Shown here: positions 24,581 to 34,230 of the stretch, one piece after another
Layout of the letters: every line of letters begins with the position of its first letter
Numbering within the stretch: the stretch's first letter is position 1
Notes under the pieces: model-generated
Seen by the model: the letters and a program-made list of their open reading frames with translations, nothing else
The model's database searches: none
Told to the model about the DNA's origin: nothing
Origin: Acidobacteria subdivision 2 bacterium RH1 MAG20
GTDB lineage: Bacteria > Acidobacteriota > Terriglobia > Terriglobales > Acidobacteriaceae
DNA length: 64,000 nucleotides
Assembly (NCBI GenBank): GCA_002197545.1
Contig: NFUO01000548.1
Span: 1 to 64,000, forward strand
Direction: 5' to 3'
Position numbers and translations under genes: made by a program

Positions 24581-27500
24581 GTGAAATACGTGAAAATCTA
24601 TGGCATATGGCGACAAGTTTATCTACTCATCTTGTGGGTCCTCTTCACGGTAGTTTCCGGCTATGGACAGGATGCCGCAACCGGAGCTATCGCCGGCACC
24701 GTGCATGATCCATCTGGAGCGCTGATTACAAGCGCAAGTGTGAATGCGGTCAGAGATCAGACGCATCTTTCCAGATCAGTGCGAGTGAACGCCGAGGGCT
24801 CCTTTCGCTTATCGTTTCTTCCCCCAGGGACATACTCCGTAACTGTTCAGGCCGATGGGTTCGAACAAGGCTCAATGCACGCTATTCCTGTCAATGTCGG
24901 CGAGGTCACCAGTCTTTCGCTTAAGCTCGCTACCGGTAAAGTCAAAGTCAGTGTTCAGGTGGATGCCACCCAGCCACAAACGTCTGCGTTGGGTCATGTC
25001 ACCGACGAATCGACGATTCAATCGCTTCCACTGGCGAATCGCAACTACACGCAGATACTTGCACTGTCTCCAGGTGTGGCAGTGGAACTGCCGAACGCCG
25101 CCAACCTGGGACGCAATAACCAAAACGTCAGCGCCAATGGTGGTGGAACAACTGCCAATAACTTTCAATTCAATGGAATCGACGCTAACAACCTCTCGCA
25201 GAACTCAGCCTCTGGCTATCAGTCGGAGGTGGGCCTTGCCATACCCGCACCCGATGTCATTCAGGAATTCAAAGCGCAGACCGGCGGCTATGACGCAGGA
25301 TATGGTCGTGGCTCGGGAGCCAACGTAGATGTCATTAGCAAGACAGGCAGCAACCATCTGCATGGAAGCATGTGGGAATTCTTTCGCAATGACGTACTCA
25401 ACGCCAACGATTTTTTCGCCAAAGCCAACGGACAACCACGGCCAGTGCTTAAGCAGAATCAATTCGGCTTTACTCTCGGGGGGCCGATCCGGCGAGACAA
25501 AACTTTTATCTTCGCTGCATACCAAGGAACAACGCAACGCAACGGCGACTCAAGCCTCTCGCTCGTCACGGCGTTCCTGCCTCAGTTGACAGCAGATCGC
25601 TCGGCAGCCGCTCTTGGCGCGCAGTTTTGCCCTGCCAACCATCCCGGCAACACTGGCTACCAGACCTTTGCTGGCGGCATACAAATCGCCTGCGATGGCT
25701 CCAACATTAACCCCGCCGCCCTCGCGCTCTTGAATTTCAAGTTCAGCAATGGAGCCTATGCTATTCCAGGTCCGCAGACCATTTTGCCCGCTACAAGTCC
25801 CAATCAACTGCCTGTTGGTGAATCAACCTTTTCTCTTCCGGCACAGTATCGTGAGGATCAGTTCACCGTCAATTTAGATCACGCCATTTCAGCGTCGAAC
25901 GAGTTGTCGGGACGCTTCTTTTATTCGCGCGCCCCCACCGTGGAACCTTTCTCGCCCTTCGGGGCGGACGTTCCGGGATGGGGCACCAGCGAACTCGATC
26001 AGAACCACATGTTCGTCCTCTCTGATACGCATGCCTTCAGCCCGAACCTCATCAATGTGGCGCGGTTCGGCTTTATACGCTTCGATGGCTTCGCCTCCAT
26101 TGCACAGCCAATCGCCGCAGCCGATCTAGGGATGGCCACACCGGGATCGCTTCCCGAAATCCCAGGCCTATCTGTGAATGGTCTCTTTACCATCGGCACT
26201 GCAGGTCAACCCTTTTACTGGCAGAACACCAATACCTTCGTCTGGCAGGACACCGCCTCGTTCACGCGCGGCAGACATTCTATCCGCGCAGGTGTCGAGG
26301 TGAAACGCCATCAGGTGGATGTGAATGTTCCATTCGTCAGCGACGGATTTCTCTCCCTCAGGTCGCTGCCTGATCTGCTGTTAGGCCAAAGTGCCTCACA
26401 GAACGGCGGCATAGCGAGTAACGTCTACTCAGTTACGGGTTCATCCGGCATCTTCGCCAAATACGAACGCTATACCGACTTTGCCGGTTTCCTCCAGGAC
26501 GATATTCAACTCACTTCCCGTCTCACTATCAATACGGGCGTTCGCTATGAAATATTTGGCCCTCCGTCGGAGACCAATGGTCGACTTCCTACCTTCGATC
26601 CATCCATCGCGAGCGCTACAGTGCCAGCATCGGGCTCACTCAGCGGCTTTGTCCTGCCTGCAAACTACACCGGTCCGCTACCTAACGGTGCCATCAAGTC
26701 ATCCACTTCGGGTTTGTGGGCTACAACCTATAACGACATCTCCCCGCGCATTGGTTTCGCTCTTCGACTCTCCGATAGACCCGACATACTTCTGCGCGGC
26801 GGCTATGGCATCTACTACGACAGAATGTCCGGCGACCTCGCAGAGACTACAGTCGGTCAACCTCCATTCTCATTCAAGCAATCCCTCGCAGGAGCACAGA
26901 ACGGGGCTGCAACTTTGCAGCAGCCTTACAATCCCATACTTCCGCCAACCTCAAGCTTTCCCATCTTTCTTCCACGCGTTCCCGGTGGTGGACTCTCTCT
27001 CGCGGCAATTTCGCCTCGCTTGCAGGACCCGTACACACAGCAGTACAACCTCAATCTTCAGGCCGAACTCGCTCCAAATATGCTCTTTGAGATCGGATAT
27101 GTGGGCGCCAAGTCGACGCACCTTACGGGATGTGTCGAATTCAATCAGGCACTTCTCGCGAGTCCTCAGAACCCCATTGGCGGGGTAACTACCAACACCT
27201 TCGAAAACGTTGTCCAGCGCCTTCCCTTCGAGGGTATAGCGTCAGGATCGTATATCTGCCAAACTACCTTCAACGCCAGTTACAACTCTCTTCAAACGAG
27301 CGTGACCAGGCGCCTTATGCGTGGTCTGGAGTTTCTCGGCAGCTACACATGGTCGAAGGAATTGAATGCCACCAGCGGTTCCGGTGGTCTCTCGAACTTC
27401 GAGTTAGGCTTTCTCACTAACGATCAAACGAATCCGCGGCAGGCGCGCGGTCTTGGCGACTTTGATCGGGCCCATCGTGGCGTTCTTAGTCTGGTATACA

Positions 27501-28027
27501 CGGTGCCGAAACCTGCTGTTCAGTCTGAAGTAACGCGGCAGGTGCTCTCCAACTGGTCCATCGCAACGGTGGCAGTCGCAGAATCAGGCAGCCCCATCAC
27601 GGTTACCGACAGCAACGCAGGCTCCATCTACGGGAACCTGTCTGGCTTTTCGCGAGCAGAATGTACGGGTGTCAATCCTGCCACATCCGGTTCGACCTTC
27701 TCCCGTCTGCAGGGCTATCTCAATCCGGCTGCGTTCACATCTGCTCCTTCTGTCGGGGGCGACCCCAACTCAACCACCTTCGGTAACTGTGGCGTCGGAA
27801 TTCTTCGCGGGCCAGCTCAACGCAATATAGACCTTGCCATTTCACGAGCGTTCCCAATCAAAGAGTTTGGCAGTCTCCAGTTTCGCGCCGAATTCTTCAA
27901 CTTCACCAACACCGCGAACTTCGGTAATCCGATCAGCAATCTTACTGCTGGAGCTGCTTTCGGTCTTATCACCTCAACTACGACCAACCCAAGAATTATT
28001 CAATTTGCGCTGAAATATGCGTACTAA
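24581..28027 (+). CDS. Oar-like TonB-dependent outer-membrane receptor with carboxypeptidase-regulatory domain
   Basis: This 1148-residue outer-membrane protein has a signal peptide (VYLLILWVLFTVVSGYG). A carboxypeptidase-regulatory beta-sandwich follows at about residues 33-110 (AIAGTVHDPSGALITSASV). Next are a plug-like region, with IQEFKAQTGGYDAGYGRGSG and VDVISKTGSNHLHGS, and a long beta barrel ending IIQFALKYAY. Acidobacteria carry many such proteins, thought to import or secrete large ligands. The GTG at 24581 is used; a second in-frame GTG is three codons later. Its end overlaps the GDPD gene by 11 bases, linking it to the downstream unit. Confidence 0.9.
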   Translation: MKYVKIYGIWRQVYLLILWVLFTVVSGYGQDAATGAIAGTVHDPSGALITSASVNAVRDQTHLSRSVRVNAEGSFRLSFLPPGTYSVTVQADGFEQGSMHAIPVNVGEVTSLSLKLATGKVKVSVQVDATQPQTSALGHVTDESTIQSLPLANRNYTQILALSPGVAVELPNAANLGRNNQNVSANGGGTTANNFQFNGIDANNLSQNSASGYQSEVGLAIPAPDVIQEFKAQTGGYDAGYGRGSGANVDVISKTGSNHLHGSMWEFFRNDVLNANDFFAKANGQPRPVLKQNQFGFTLGGPIRRDKTFIFAAYQGTTQRNGDSSLSLVTAFLPQLTADRSAAALGAQFCPANHPGNTGYQTFAGGIQIACDGSNINPAALALLNFKFSNGAYAIPGPQTILPATSPNQLPVGESTFSLPAQYREDQFTVNLDHAISASNELSGRFFYSRAPTVEPFSPFGADVPGWGTSELDQNHMFVLSDTHAFSPNLINVARFGFIRFDGFASIAQPIAAADLGMATPGSLPEIPGLSVNGLFTIGTAGQPFYWQNTNTFVWQDTASFTRGRHSIRAGVEVKRHQVDVNVPFVSDGFLSLRSLPDLLLGQSASQNGGIASNVYSVTGSSGIFAKYERYTDFAGFLQDDIQLTSRLTINTGVRYEIFGPPSETNGRLPTFDPSIASATVPASGSLSGFVLPANYTGPLPNGAIKSSTSGLWATTYNDISPRIGFALRLSDRPDILLRGGYGIYYDRMSGDLAETTVGQPPFSFKQSLAGAQNGAATLQQPYNPILPPTSSFPIFLPRVPGGGLSLAAISPRLQDPYTQQYNLNLQAELAPNMLFEIGYVGAKSTHLTGCVEFNQALLASPQNPIGGVTTNTFENVVQRLPFEGIASGSYICQTTFNASYNSLQTSVTRRLMRGLEFLGSYTWSKELNATSGSGGLSNFELGFLTNDQTNPRQARGLGDFDRAHRGVLSLVYTVPKPAVQSEVTRQVLSNWSIATVAVAESGSPITVTDSNAGSIYGNLSGFSRAECTGVNPATSGSTFSRLQGYLNPAAFTSAPSVGGDPNSTTFGNCGVGILRGPAQRNIDLAISRAFPIKEFGSLQFRAEFFNFTNTANFGNPISNLTAGAAFGLITSTTTNPRIIQFALKYAY

Positions 28028-29798
28028 AACGATGAAAAAGTTGCTTCTGCTTCTCATATTTCTGTCACTCGCAAACTCTTCGCTCCATGCGGGAATTTTT
28101 CAGCGCGGCAAGGTGCAGCTTATCTGCCACCGCACTGCAAATCGAGACATGCCGGAGAACACTTTAGAATCGATCGAGCTCGCCGCGCGCATGGGTTGCA
28201 ACATTGTTGAAGTCGACATCAGGCGCACCCTTGACGGGCAACTGGTTCTCAATCATGACGGCTACCTCGAACGGCTGACCAGTGGTATGGGCAACGTGGA
28301 ACTAACTTCATACGATGAATTGCACCTTCTCGACACCGGAGCATGGATGGGACAGCGCTTCATCCACATGGACGTTCCTCGCTTTGAGGATGCGCTTCAG
28401 GTTGCCCGCGAGCAAGGAATCGGCCTGTACCTTGACATCAAGACCAAGGGGATCGGTCCCCTTGTGCTCGCGGCCTTGCAACGAGAGGGGATGCTAGAGC
28501 GAGTCGTCTTCGGCGGCGAATGGGAGGATGTCCCTCCGCTATACCCAAAGGCCAATCAGGATGCCGTGGCATATGTCGATCCTGGCGTTACTCCTGAACA
28601 GGTAACAACTCTTCAGCACGAAGGCAAATTCGTTGTAGCGAACTTTTCCGCAAACTCGCACGAGATGGACCTTCCATCGATGCGTGCAGCGGTGGCCGCG
28701 GGGGTTGACGCGATCAACGTCGATTATCCCCAGCTCGGTGCCGACGCAGTGGGCAGGCCGGTGGAAACAAAGCTCGCAGCTCTGGCGCGTGCCGCAAGCG
28801 CCGGTTCTGTTGAAACACGTGTAGCGGCCATCCGCAAGTTGTCTCACTATCCTGGCTTTCCCACGCAGCAACTCTTTCAACGTTGGCTCCGCGATCCCGA
28901 GGATCAGATATCTCGCGCATCTGCAGTTGCTCTGGTCATCGCACGTCCGGCCACGCCTGTTCAGATATTTGTAGATGCGCTCTCCGCGCCTGAGGTGTCG
29001 GCAAGGCAAAATGCAGCCTGGGCAATTGGAATGCAGTCCGCGCCGGCCACCGATGCACTACTTCCTCTGTTGGCCGACAAAAACGCCGAAGTAATCAAAG
29101 AAGCGCTGCTTGCAATTAGCCGCTGTCCCGGCGATGTTCCCGCAAACCGGCTTCTCCCTTTTCTCAACAGTAGCATCCCAGTCGTGCGGGGCGCTGCGGC
29201 ACTTGCGCTCGCGCGCCATCAGCCACAGGTTGCGGCTCATGCTATTCCTGAGCTTCTGAATCGGGAAGAACGGGAGATCGCTCGTAACTATGCGCAGTAT
29301 GTGCTTAAAGGGAAACCCAAGCTCACGCAACAGGAGATTGATCCAATCATTGAGACCTATCGAGAACAGATGAAACTTATCCAGGCTCTTGAATTTCTTG
29401 CCCCAAGCGATGCTCTGCATACGCTCGCAGCCCAGGCATTTCGCCCGGTTGAAGATTACTCCCGCGTAACTTCGCTCGTGTCCGGTTACCAACTATGGGA
29501 TCGCATTGCCGTTGATCCAGGCCCGGCGATTCAGGCTCTCAGTTCTCACGACACCGAAGTTGCCAGCCGGGCAGAATGGATTTTGGTCAATGCCGGACCA
29601 TCTGTCCTTCCCATCCTGCGGCAGACGTTACCCTCTGCCGATGCAACCACTCGTGCACACATGATTCGCATCCTCGCCTGGCAAGGCGACACCGAATCCA
29701 TTCCGTTGTTGCGCGCTCTCGATATTTCGAACCCACAGGATTTGGCTCTGAGGGGTTGGGCGCTTGAAAAGATCAACTTACTCAGTTTCAAGCCGTAA
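28017..29798 (+). CDS. Secreted glycerophosphodiester phosphodiesterase with HEAT-repeat tail
   Basis: This 593-residue exported protein has a signal peptide (KKLLLLLIFLSLANSSLHAG) followed by a GDPD catalytic domain (about residues 35-250). It carries ICHRTANRDMPENTL, the acidic pair in VEVDIRRTLDG and the second His in LVLNHDGYLERLTSG; all core residues appear present. Residues ~260-590 are repeating helical pairs with HEAT-like motifs such as SARQNAAWAIGMQSAPATD and VVRGAAALALARHQPQ. GDPDs cleave glycerophosphodiesters to glycerol-3-phosphate. The fusion to HEAT repeats is uncommon and may anchor it to a partner. An alternative start at 28032 is possible. Confidence 0.85.
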   Translation: MRTKTMKKLLLLLIFLSLANSSLHAGIFQRGKVQLICHRTANRDMPENTLESIELAARMGCNIVEVDIRRTLDGQLVLNHDGYLERLTSGMGNVELTSYDELHLLDTGAWMGQRFIHMDVPRFEDALQVAREQGIGLYLDIKTKGIGPLVLAALQREGMLERVVFGGEWEDVPPLYPKANQDAVAYVDPGVTPEQVTTLQHEGKFVVANFSANSHEMDLPSMRAAVAAGVDAINVDYPQLGADAVGRPVETKLAALARAASAGSVETRVAAIRKLSHYPGFPTQQLFQRWLRDPEDQISRASAVALVIARPATPVQIFVDALSAPEVSARQNAAWAIGMQSAPATDALLPLLADKNAEVIKEALLAISRCPGDVPANRLLPFLNSSIPVVRGAAALALARHQPQVAAHAIPELLNREEREIARNYAQYVLKGKPKLTQQEIDPIIETYREQMKLIQALEFLAPSDALHTLAAQAFRPVEDYSRVTSLVSGYQLWDRIAVDPGPAIQALSSHDTEVASRAEWILVNAGPSVLPILRQTLPSADATTRAHMIRILAWQGDTESIPLLRALDISNPQDLALRGWALEKINLLSFKP

Positions 29799-29921
29799 GG
29801 GATTTCTATTGCATACGAGCGAAACAAAATACAGAGTTCTTATGTGAGTTCGCACTCGTTGCAAAGACTAAATAACTCTCAAAGAAGGCCAGACAGTAAG
29901 CGGGGGAAGGATGAAGTTACG

Positions 29922-30947
29922 ATGATTGACCTCTCGGCAGATCAGAGTCCCGACATCGATACATCTGCGTCGGCTCCGGAAGCTGACCCATTGCTCTGCA
30001 ATTTAGGACTGCCATTTCACGCTATCTTCTATCCACTTGGTTTTGCCGTTGAAATTATTACGAATGAGCAGGCCATTCTCGATATGGCCAACGAGAGTTG
30101 GGGCCATTTCCATCAGAGGTATACAAGACCTACTTTGCAGTTCCGCATCGGTATCGCGGAGAAAGGTTCTGCCGACTGCCCGCCGGCACCGGTAGTACGG
30201 GGCCAGCGCCATTTGGTATCTATTGTGGCTGACGCGCACAATCAGGCCATCTGTGATCTGAAGGCTGGCTTTGCCTTCGCCTGGTTGAGTCACTCTGCCC
30301 TGCAACATCGAAGTTATCTGCGTTATCACTTCATCGAGGCAGCAGCTCTCCTTCTCCTCTCAACCTCCTACGTGACAGCTATTCATGCGGCATGTGTCAG
30401 CCGGCATGGCCAAGGTATGCTTTTATGCGGAGACTCGGGCGCCGGTAAATCGTCGCTTGCCTATGCCTGCGCGCGTGCCGGATGGACCTATACGTCGGAC
30501 GATGCAAGTTATCTTCTGAGCGACGCCAATCCTCCGCGTGTCATCGGAAACTCACGTCAGCTACGCTTCCGTCCCTCGGCAAAAGAGCTCTTTCCCGAGC
30601 TTCATGGACGTAGCCTTACTCCGCGCGCAGAAGGCAAGCCCTCCATCGAAATTTCCACCTCCGATTTTCCCGGAATTATCGCAGAAGACGAGGCGCAAGT
30701 TCACTACATCATCTATTTGAACCGGCAGCCATCGGCTATCGCCAACCTGGTTCCATTGTCGAAAACACTCGCAAGCGAGCGCTTTTACCAAGCGCTTTAT
30801 CCAGTTAAAGAAATTAGAGAGGTACAGGTTTCTGCACTACAACATCTTCTTGCGGCCGAAATATACGAACTCTGTTATCGCGACCTTCACCACGCGGTTA
30901 ACCGGCTTGAGCTATTAGCCCGCAATAAAGGCACCGGTTTCGTATGA
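29922..30947 (+). CDS. HprK-like P-loop protein
   Basis: This ~341-residue cytoplasmic protein has a Walker A motif, LLCGDSGAGKSSLAYACARA, followed by WTYTSDDASYLL, the arrangement seen in HPr-kinase-like proteins. The N-terminal ~160 residues are a poorly conserved domain that accompanies such kinases in polysaccharide and peptide-modification clusters. The ATG at 29922 is chosen because a purine-rich GGGGGAAGG lies just upstream; the frame is open to 29844. No HPr or PTS gene is nearby, so the substrate is unlikely to be HPr. It overlaps the MFS gene by ATGA at 30944. Confidence 0.75.
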   Translation: MIDLSADQSPDIDTSASAPEADPLLCNLGLPFHAIFYPLGFAVEIITNEQAILDMANESWGHFHQRYTRPTLQFRIGIAEKGSADCPPAPVVRGQRHLVSIVADAHNQAICDLKAGFAFAWLSHSALQHRSYLRYHFIEAAALLLLSTSYVTAIHAACVSRHGQGMLLCGDSGAGKSSLAYACARAGWTYTSDDASYLLSDANPPRVIGNSRQLRFRPSAKELFPELHGRSLTPRAEGKPSIEISTSDFPGIIAEDEAQVHYIIYLNRQPSAIANLVPLSKTLASERFYQALYPVKEIREVQVSALQHLLAAEIYELCYRDLHHAVNRLELLARNKGTGFV

Positions 30948-32239
30948 TTCAGAAATTTGTCAACGTCCACAAGATTTCTCTCACAACAATTGAGAGGTGC
31001 TATCGATGGTGGTTGGCTAAAGCTCCGCGCGGAAAATTCTGGATTTTCTTCAGTGCATCTATCTTCTTCTGCTTCGGATTTTCGATCTTTTTCTTTCTCT
31101 TCAACGTCTACCTGCTTGACTTCGGCTTGACGGAACGCTCGCTCGGGCTCATCGGCAGCTTCATGGCCGCTGGCGGAATCGTTGGCACCATCCCAATCGG
31201 AATCCTCGCAGCTCGTTTCGGCCTTCGCTGGACCCTGGCTGGCGGGTTACTGTTCACAATATTCTTCTCTGTGCTGCGCACCTGCATCCTCTGGCAACCG
31301 GCGCAACTCGCCCTTGCTGCCCTAACCGGACTTACCCTCTGTTCCTGGGCTGTTTGTCTCTCTCCTGCAGTTGCTGGACTCACAACAGAGCATCAGAGGC
31401 CCTTCGCCTTCAGTCTTATGTTTGCCTCGGGGATTGGTGTAGCCGGGTTCGGCAATCTCGTTGGTGGTCGGCTTCCGGGGTGGCTTATCGAACTTCCAAT
31501 CCATCCTTCGCTCTCATCACCCTATGCCAACCGAGCCGCACTCCTGATTGCCTGTATTCTGGCAGCCTTCGCGTTGCTTCCCATCTCGCGTCTTCCTCTA
31601 CGCATCGCGGCGCCGCACGCCGGGTTCCCACGCTTGTCCAATCCCTTTCTGCGGCGCTTTCTGTCGGCCATGGCTGTTTGGAGTCTCGTTACTGGCTCCT
31701 TTGCACCGTTCGCGAATGTTTATTTCGTACACCATTTAGGACTTTCGCTTCAAAGCACTGGCTCGGTTTTTTCCCTCTCGCAGCTCGTGCAGTTTGTGGC
31801 TGTACTCAGTGCCCCGTTACTGTTCCGTCGTACCGGACTTCCCCTGGGCATTATGGTCACCCAGATCGCAACAGCAGTAGCACTCGCCTGCCTTGCAGGC
31901 GTTCACACGGCGACGCAAGCGGCCTGGATCTACTGGGCATACATGGCAGTTCAGTGTATGAATGAGCCCGGCATGTACAGCTTGCTCATGGACTCTATTC
32001 CGGTCCAAGAGCACAGCGGCGCCTCTGCTTCGACGTTCTTTGTCAGTTCACTCTCGCAGGTCATCGCCTCGACTGTCACTGGAGCGGCCTTGGTGCGTTT
32101 CGGCTACTCCGCGGTTCTGGCTGTCATTGCGGGGCTCGCTGTAGTTGCGGCGATGCTCTTCCGGTGCCTACCCGTGACCAGACAAATCCTGCCGAATGAG
32201 AATATCGTCTCGGCAACCGCAGGAACTGTGAGGTTTTGA
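30944..32239 (+). CDS. Major facilitator superfamily transporter
   Basis: This 431-residue inner-membrane protein has about 12 transmembrane helices in two halves. The loop 2-3 signature is seen as IGILAARFGLRWTLAGG. Other helices include FWIFFSASIFFCFGFSIFFF and AVWSLVTGSFAPFANVYFVH. The substrate cannot be read from the sequence. It overlaps the HprK-like gene by ATGA, so the two are made together. It is the last gene before the tRNA-Val fragment that marks the left edge of the genomic island. Confidence 0.87.
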   Translation: MIQKFVNVHKISLTTIERCYRWWLAKAPRGKFWIFFSASIFFCFGFSIFFFLFNVYLLDFGLTERSLGLIGSFMAAGGIVGTIPIGILAARFGLRWTLAGGLLFTIFFSVLRTCILWQPAQLALAALTGLTLCSWAVCLSPAVAGLTTEHQRPFAFSLMFASGIGVAGFGNLVGGRLPGWLIELPIHPSLSSPYANRAALLIACILAAFALLPISRLPLRIAAPHAGFPRLSNPFLRRFLSAMAVWSLVTGSFAPFANVYFVHHLGLSLQSTGSVFSLSQLVQFVAVLSAPLLFRRTGLPLGIMVTQIATAVALACLAGVHTATQAAWIYWAYMAVQCMNEPGMYSLLMDSIPVQEHSGASASTFFVSSLSQVIASTVTGAALVRFGYSAVLAVIAGLAVVAAMLFRCLPVTRQILPNENIVSATAGTVRF

Positions 32240-32316
32240 ATTGGATTGCGTGGATGCCCACAGGATCGACGCAATACATGTCACGAAACTGCAAGAGCAG
32301 GTGTCTTCGTATGTTA

Positions 32317-32371
32317 TTGAAAAATATGGTAGGCACGAGGGGACTCGAACTCCTGACCTCTACCGTGTCAA
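32317..32371 (-). repeat. Left attachment-site repeat (3' fragment of tRNA-Val)
   Basis: Left copy of the 55-bp repeat. On the minus strand it reads from the anticodon loop (TTGACAC) to the CCA end of tRNA-Val, then a few flanking bases. It differs from the right copy at 32321 (A for T) and 32341 (G for A). No 5' half of a tRNA is attached: homology stops at 32371. Confidence 0.85.
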
Positions 32372-32596
32372 AGAAGCCTTCGTAGACCTCCTTCATCGCC
32401 AAGCACGCTTCAAAATCAAGCTTAATCGCGTTCAAGAATTGCTTGAAGATGTCGCGGAGGTAACCTCTCTTGAAGGTTTGGCTCCTATCGATTCCAATAC
32501 AACCGGGAGGTACCACTCCTTGCGCAGCAACACCGCGGGAGTCCGTTAGCTTTCTGAATCGACTCCGCTCCATTCTCCACCGGAGGCCGGAAAGTC
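32372..32596. other. Unassigned sequence just inside the left island edge
   Basis: About 225 bases between the tRNA-Val fragment and the GH27 gene. Open frames cross it on both strands, but each runs through the tRNA fragment and has no recognised domain. Nothing functional is identified. Confidence 0.4.
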
Positions 32597-34147
32597 TCAC
32601 GGATGGCTCAGCCGCACGAGCAACACGTCGTGTGCCCCCACCTCATATTTAAAACGATCTGTGAAGACACCCATATCCTTTTGGCGCCATACGTCGTGGA
32701 CCTTCCGTTTGCCGCCTGTCCCGGCATCCGCGAAGTCAAGGGCGATCGTAAGCGGCTCTGTACTTAGGTTGAAGAGGCCTACCGCAACCGAACCATCTTC
32801 GAGCGGTTTGGCAAGAATGAACTCCTTGTCTGTCTTCCGGACGATCTTTCCCTGTTTACCGAGGCTGTCTTGATCGATGTCGATAACTTCCGAATTACAG
32901 AGAACGTTGAGGGTAAATGGGTCAAGCCTCGGCATCTCTCCGGAAAAGAAGAGCGGGGCAGCCATCAACGACCACATCGACATATAGCTATATTGTTCCG
33001 CCGGAGTCAGGCTGGTCGGCTTGGCCGGCCTTGTGATATTGTTCGCGTCTCCCACCGTTCCAATCAAAATATAATCTGGATCGTTCCACCCTCCCGGGCT
33101 TGCATAGGCGTCGAGAGCCGCATTTGCAAAGCCCACCGAATAAAACCCGGGCAGAGTTGTTCCCTTCACTGCGCCCAGATCGCCCGTAGTACGCCACGAC
33201 ATGCCGCCAACCTCGCGACCCCATTTCCAGACTTCACCCATCCCATACTGACAGATATTTAGGACGATGTCCCTATCCTGCCTCTCTAGGAGCGAGCCCA
33301 TCTTTCGATACGGCAATTGAAGCTCGGAGAGATCGTTGCTCTTGGCGATTCGCCGATAACTGCACCAGTCATACTTCAGCAAGTCAAAACCCCAATTTGA
33401 GAATTGGCGCGCGTCGGCGTCTTCGTGTTGGTAGGATGCCTCGAACTTCGCACAGGTAAGTGGTCCTGGACCAGAATAAATTCCAGCCTTTAAGCCGAGT
33501 GAGTGGATGTAACTCGTAAGTTCACTCATGCTGGGAAATCGGCCGTTGGGCAATATGTTTCCATTAGTGTCCCGCGTTGGCTCGGCTAACTGTGCATCGG
33601 TCGATCCGGGCTTTCGCGCCCACGCGTCGTCGATATCGACAAATTGGTATCCATAGTCAGCCATTCCCGAAGCGATCATCGCGTCTGCCGCTTCGCGCAC
33701 GTCCTTGTCGGTGGGGTGCTCATAGTAGGAATACCAGTCGTTCCATCCCATCTGAGGCGTCAGCCCAAGCGTCGCACCCACAACGATCTTGAATGGGCGA
33801 GATGTCTTTCCGTGCGCGTTTGAAGCTTCCAACGTCAATGCGAATTCACCAGTGTTCGTCGGAGTTTGCCCGGAAATGATTCCAGAGTTCGCATCCAGTT
33901 TGAGTGATGCGGGCAGGCCGCTTGCTGCGAAGCGGATGGGGCGCGTACCAGTGCATGGAATGCGGTACAGGAAGGGGTGGCCCGGTCTTGCGCCATACAC
34001 CTTCGGCCCGTTGATGCGCGTAGCCGCGAGAGGCTTGGGCGTGCGTAACCCGGCCATGCTCTGACCGTACCCGATGGCGCACCCGAGGCCGATCATTACG
34101 ACAGACAATGAAAACAAAAAGATACCGGACTTCGCGCTGCTGAACAT
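32597..34147 (-). CDS. GH27 alpha-galactosidase, secreted, with N-terminal Ig-like domain
   Basis: This 516-residue exported enzyme has a signal peptide up to about residue 30. An Ig-like putative-binding domain (about 45-125, with ASGLPASLKLDANSGIISG) is followed by a GH27 TIM barrel starting LTPQMGWNDWYSYY. The catalytic nucleophile is Asp260 in DLLKYDWCSY and the acid/base is Asp323 in SWRTTGDLGA. GWNDPDYILIG is also characteristic. It would remove terminal alpha-galactosyl groups (some members act on beta-L-arabinopyranose) with retention. It begins the minus-strand half of the island; 83 bases separate it from the mutarotase-like gene upstream. Confidence 0.92.
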   Translation of the reverse strand: MFSSAKSGIFLFSLSVVMIGLGCAIGYGQSMAGLRTPKPLAATRINGPKVYGARPGHPFLYRIPCTGTRPIRFAASGLPASLKLDANSGIISGQTPTNTGEFALTLEASNAHGKTSRPFKIVVGATLGLTPQMGWNDWYSYYEHPTDKDVREAADAMIASGMADYGYQFVDIDDAWARKPGSTDAQLAEPTRDTNGNILPNGRFPSMSELTSYIHSLGLKAGIYSGPGPLTCAKFEASYQHEDADARQFSNWGFDLLKYDWCSYRRIAKSNDLSELQLPYRKMGSLLERQDRDIVLNICQYGMGEVWKWGREVGGMSWRTTGDLGAVKGTTLPGFYSVGFANAALDAYASPGGWNDPDYILIGTVGDANNITRPAKPTSLTPAEQYSYMSMWSLMAAPLFFSGEMPRLDPFTLNVLCNSEVIDIDQDSLGKQGKIVRKTDKEFILAKPLEDGSVAVGLFNLSTEPLTIALDFADAGTGGKRKVHDVWRQKDMGVFTDRFKYEVGAHDVLLVRLSHP

Positions 34148-34230
34148 ACATTCTCCTTGTGATTGCGAACCTTGATTCTGCCGACGAACTTGGATGCGTA
34201 TTAATCAACTGGTCATGCCACTCTTGGCCA

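Noticed and set aside
32241..32549. Open frame of 102 codons containing GRHEGTRTPDLYRVK
   Set aside because: This is the well-known false peptide from reading the opposite strand of a tRNA gene; here it comes from the tRNA-Val fragment.
32124..32600. Minus-strand open frame of 158 codons across the left island edge
   Set aside because: It reads through the end of the MFS gene and the tRNA fragment, and no domain is recognised.
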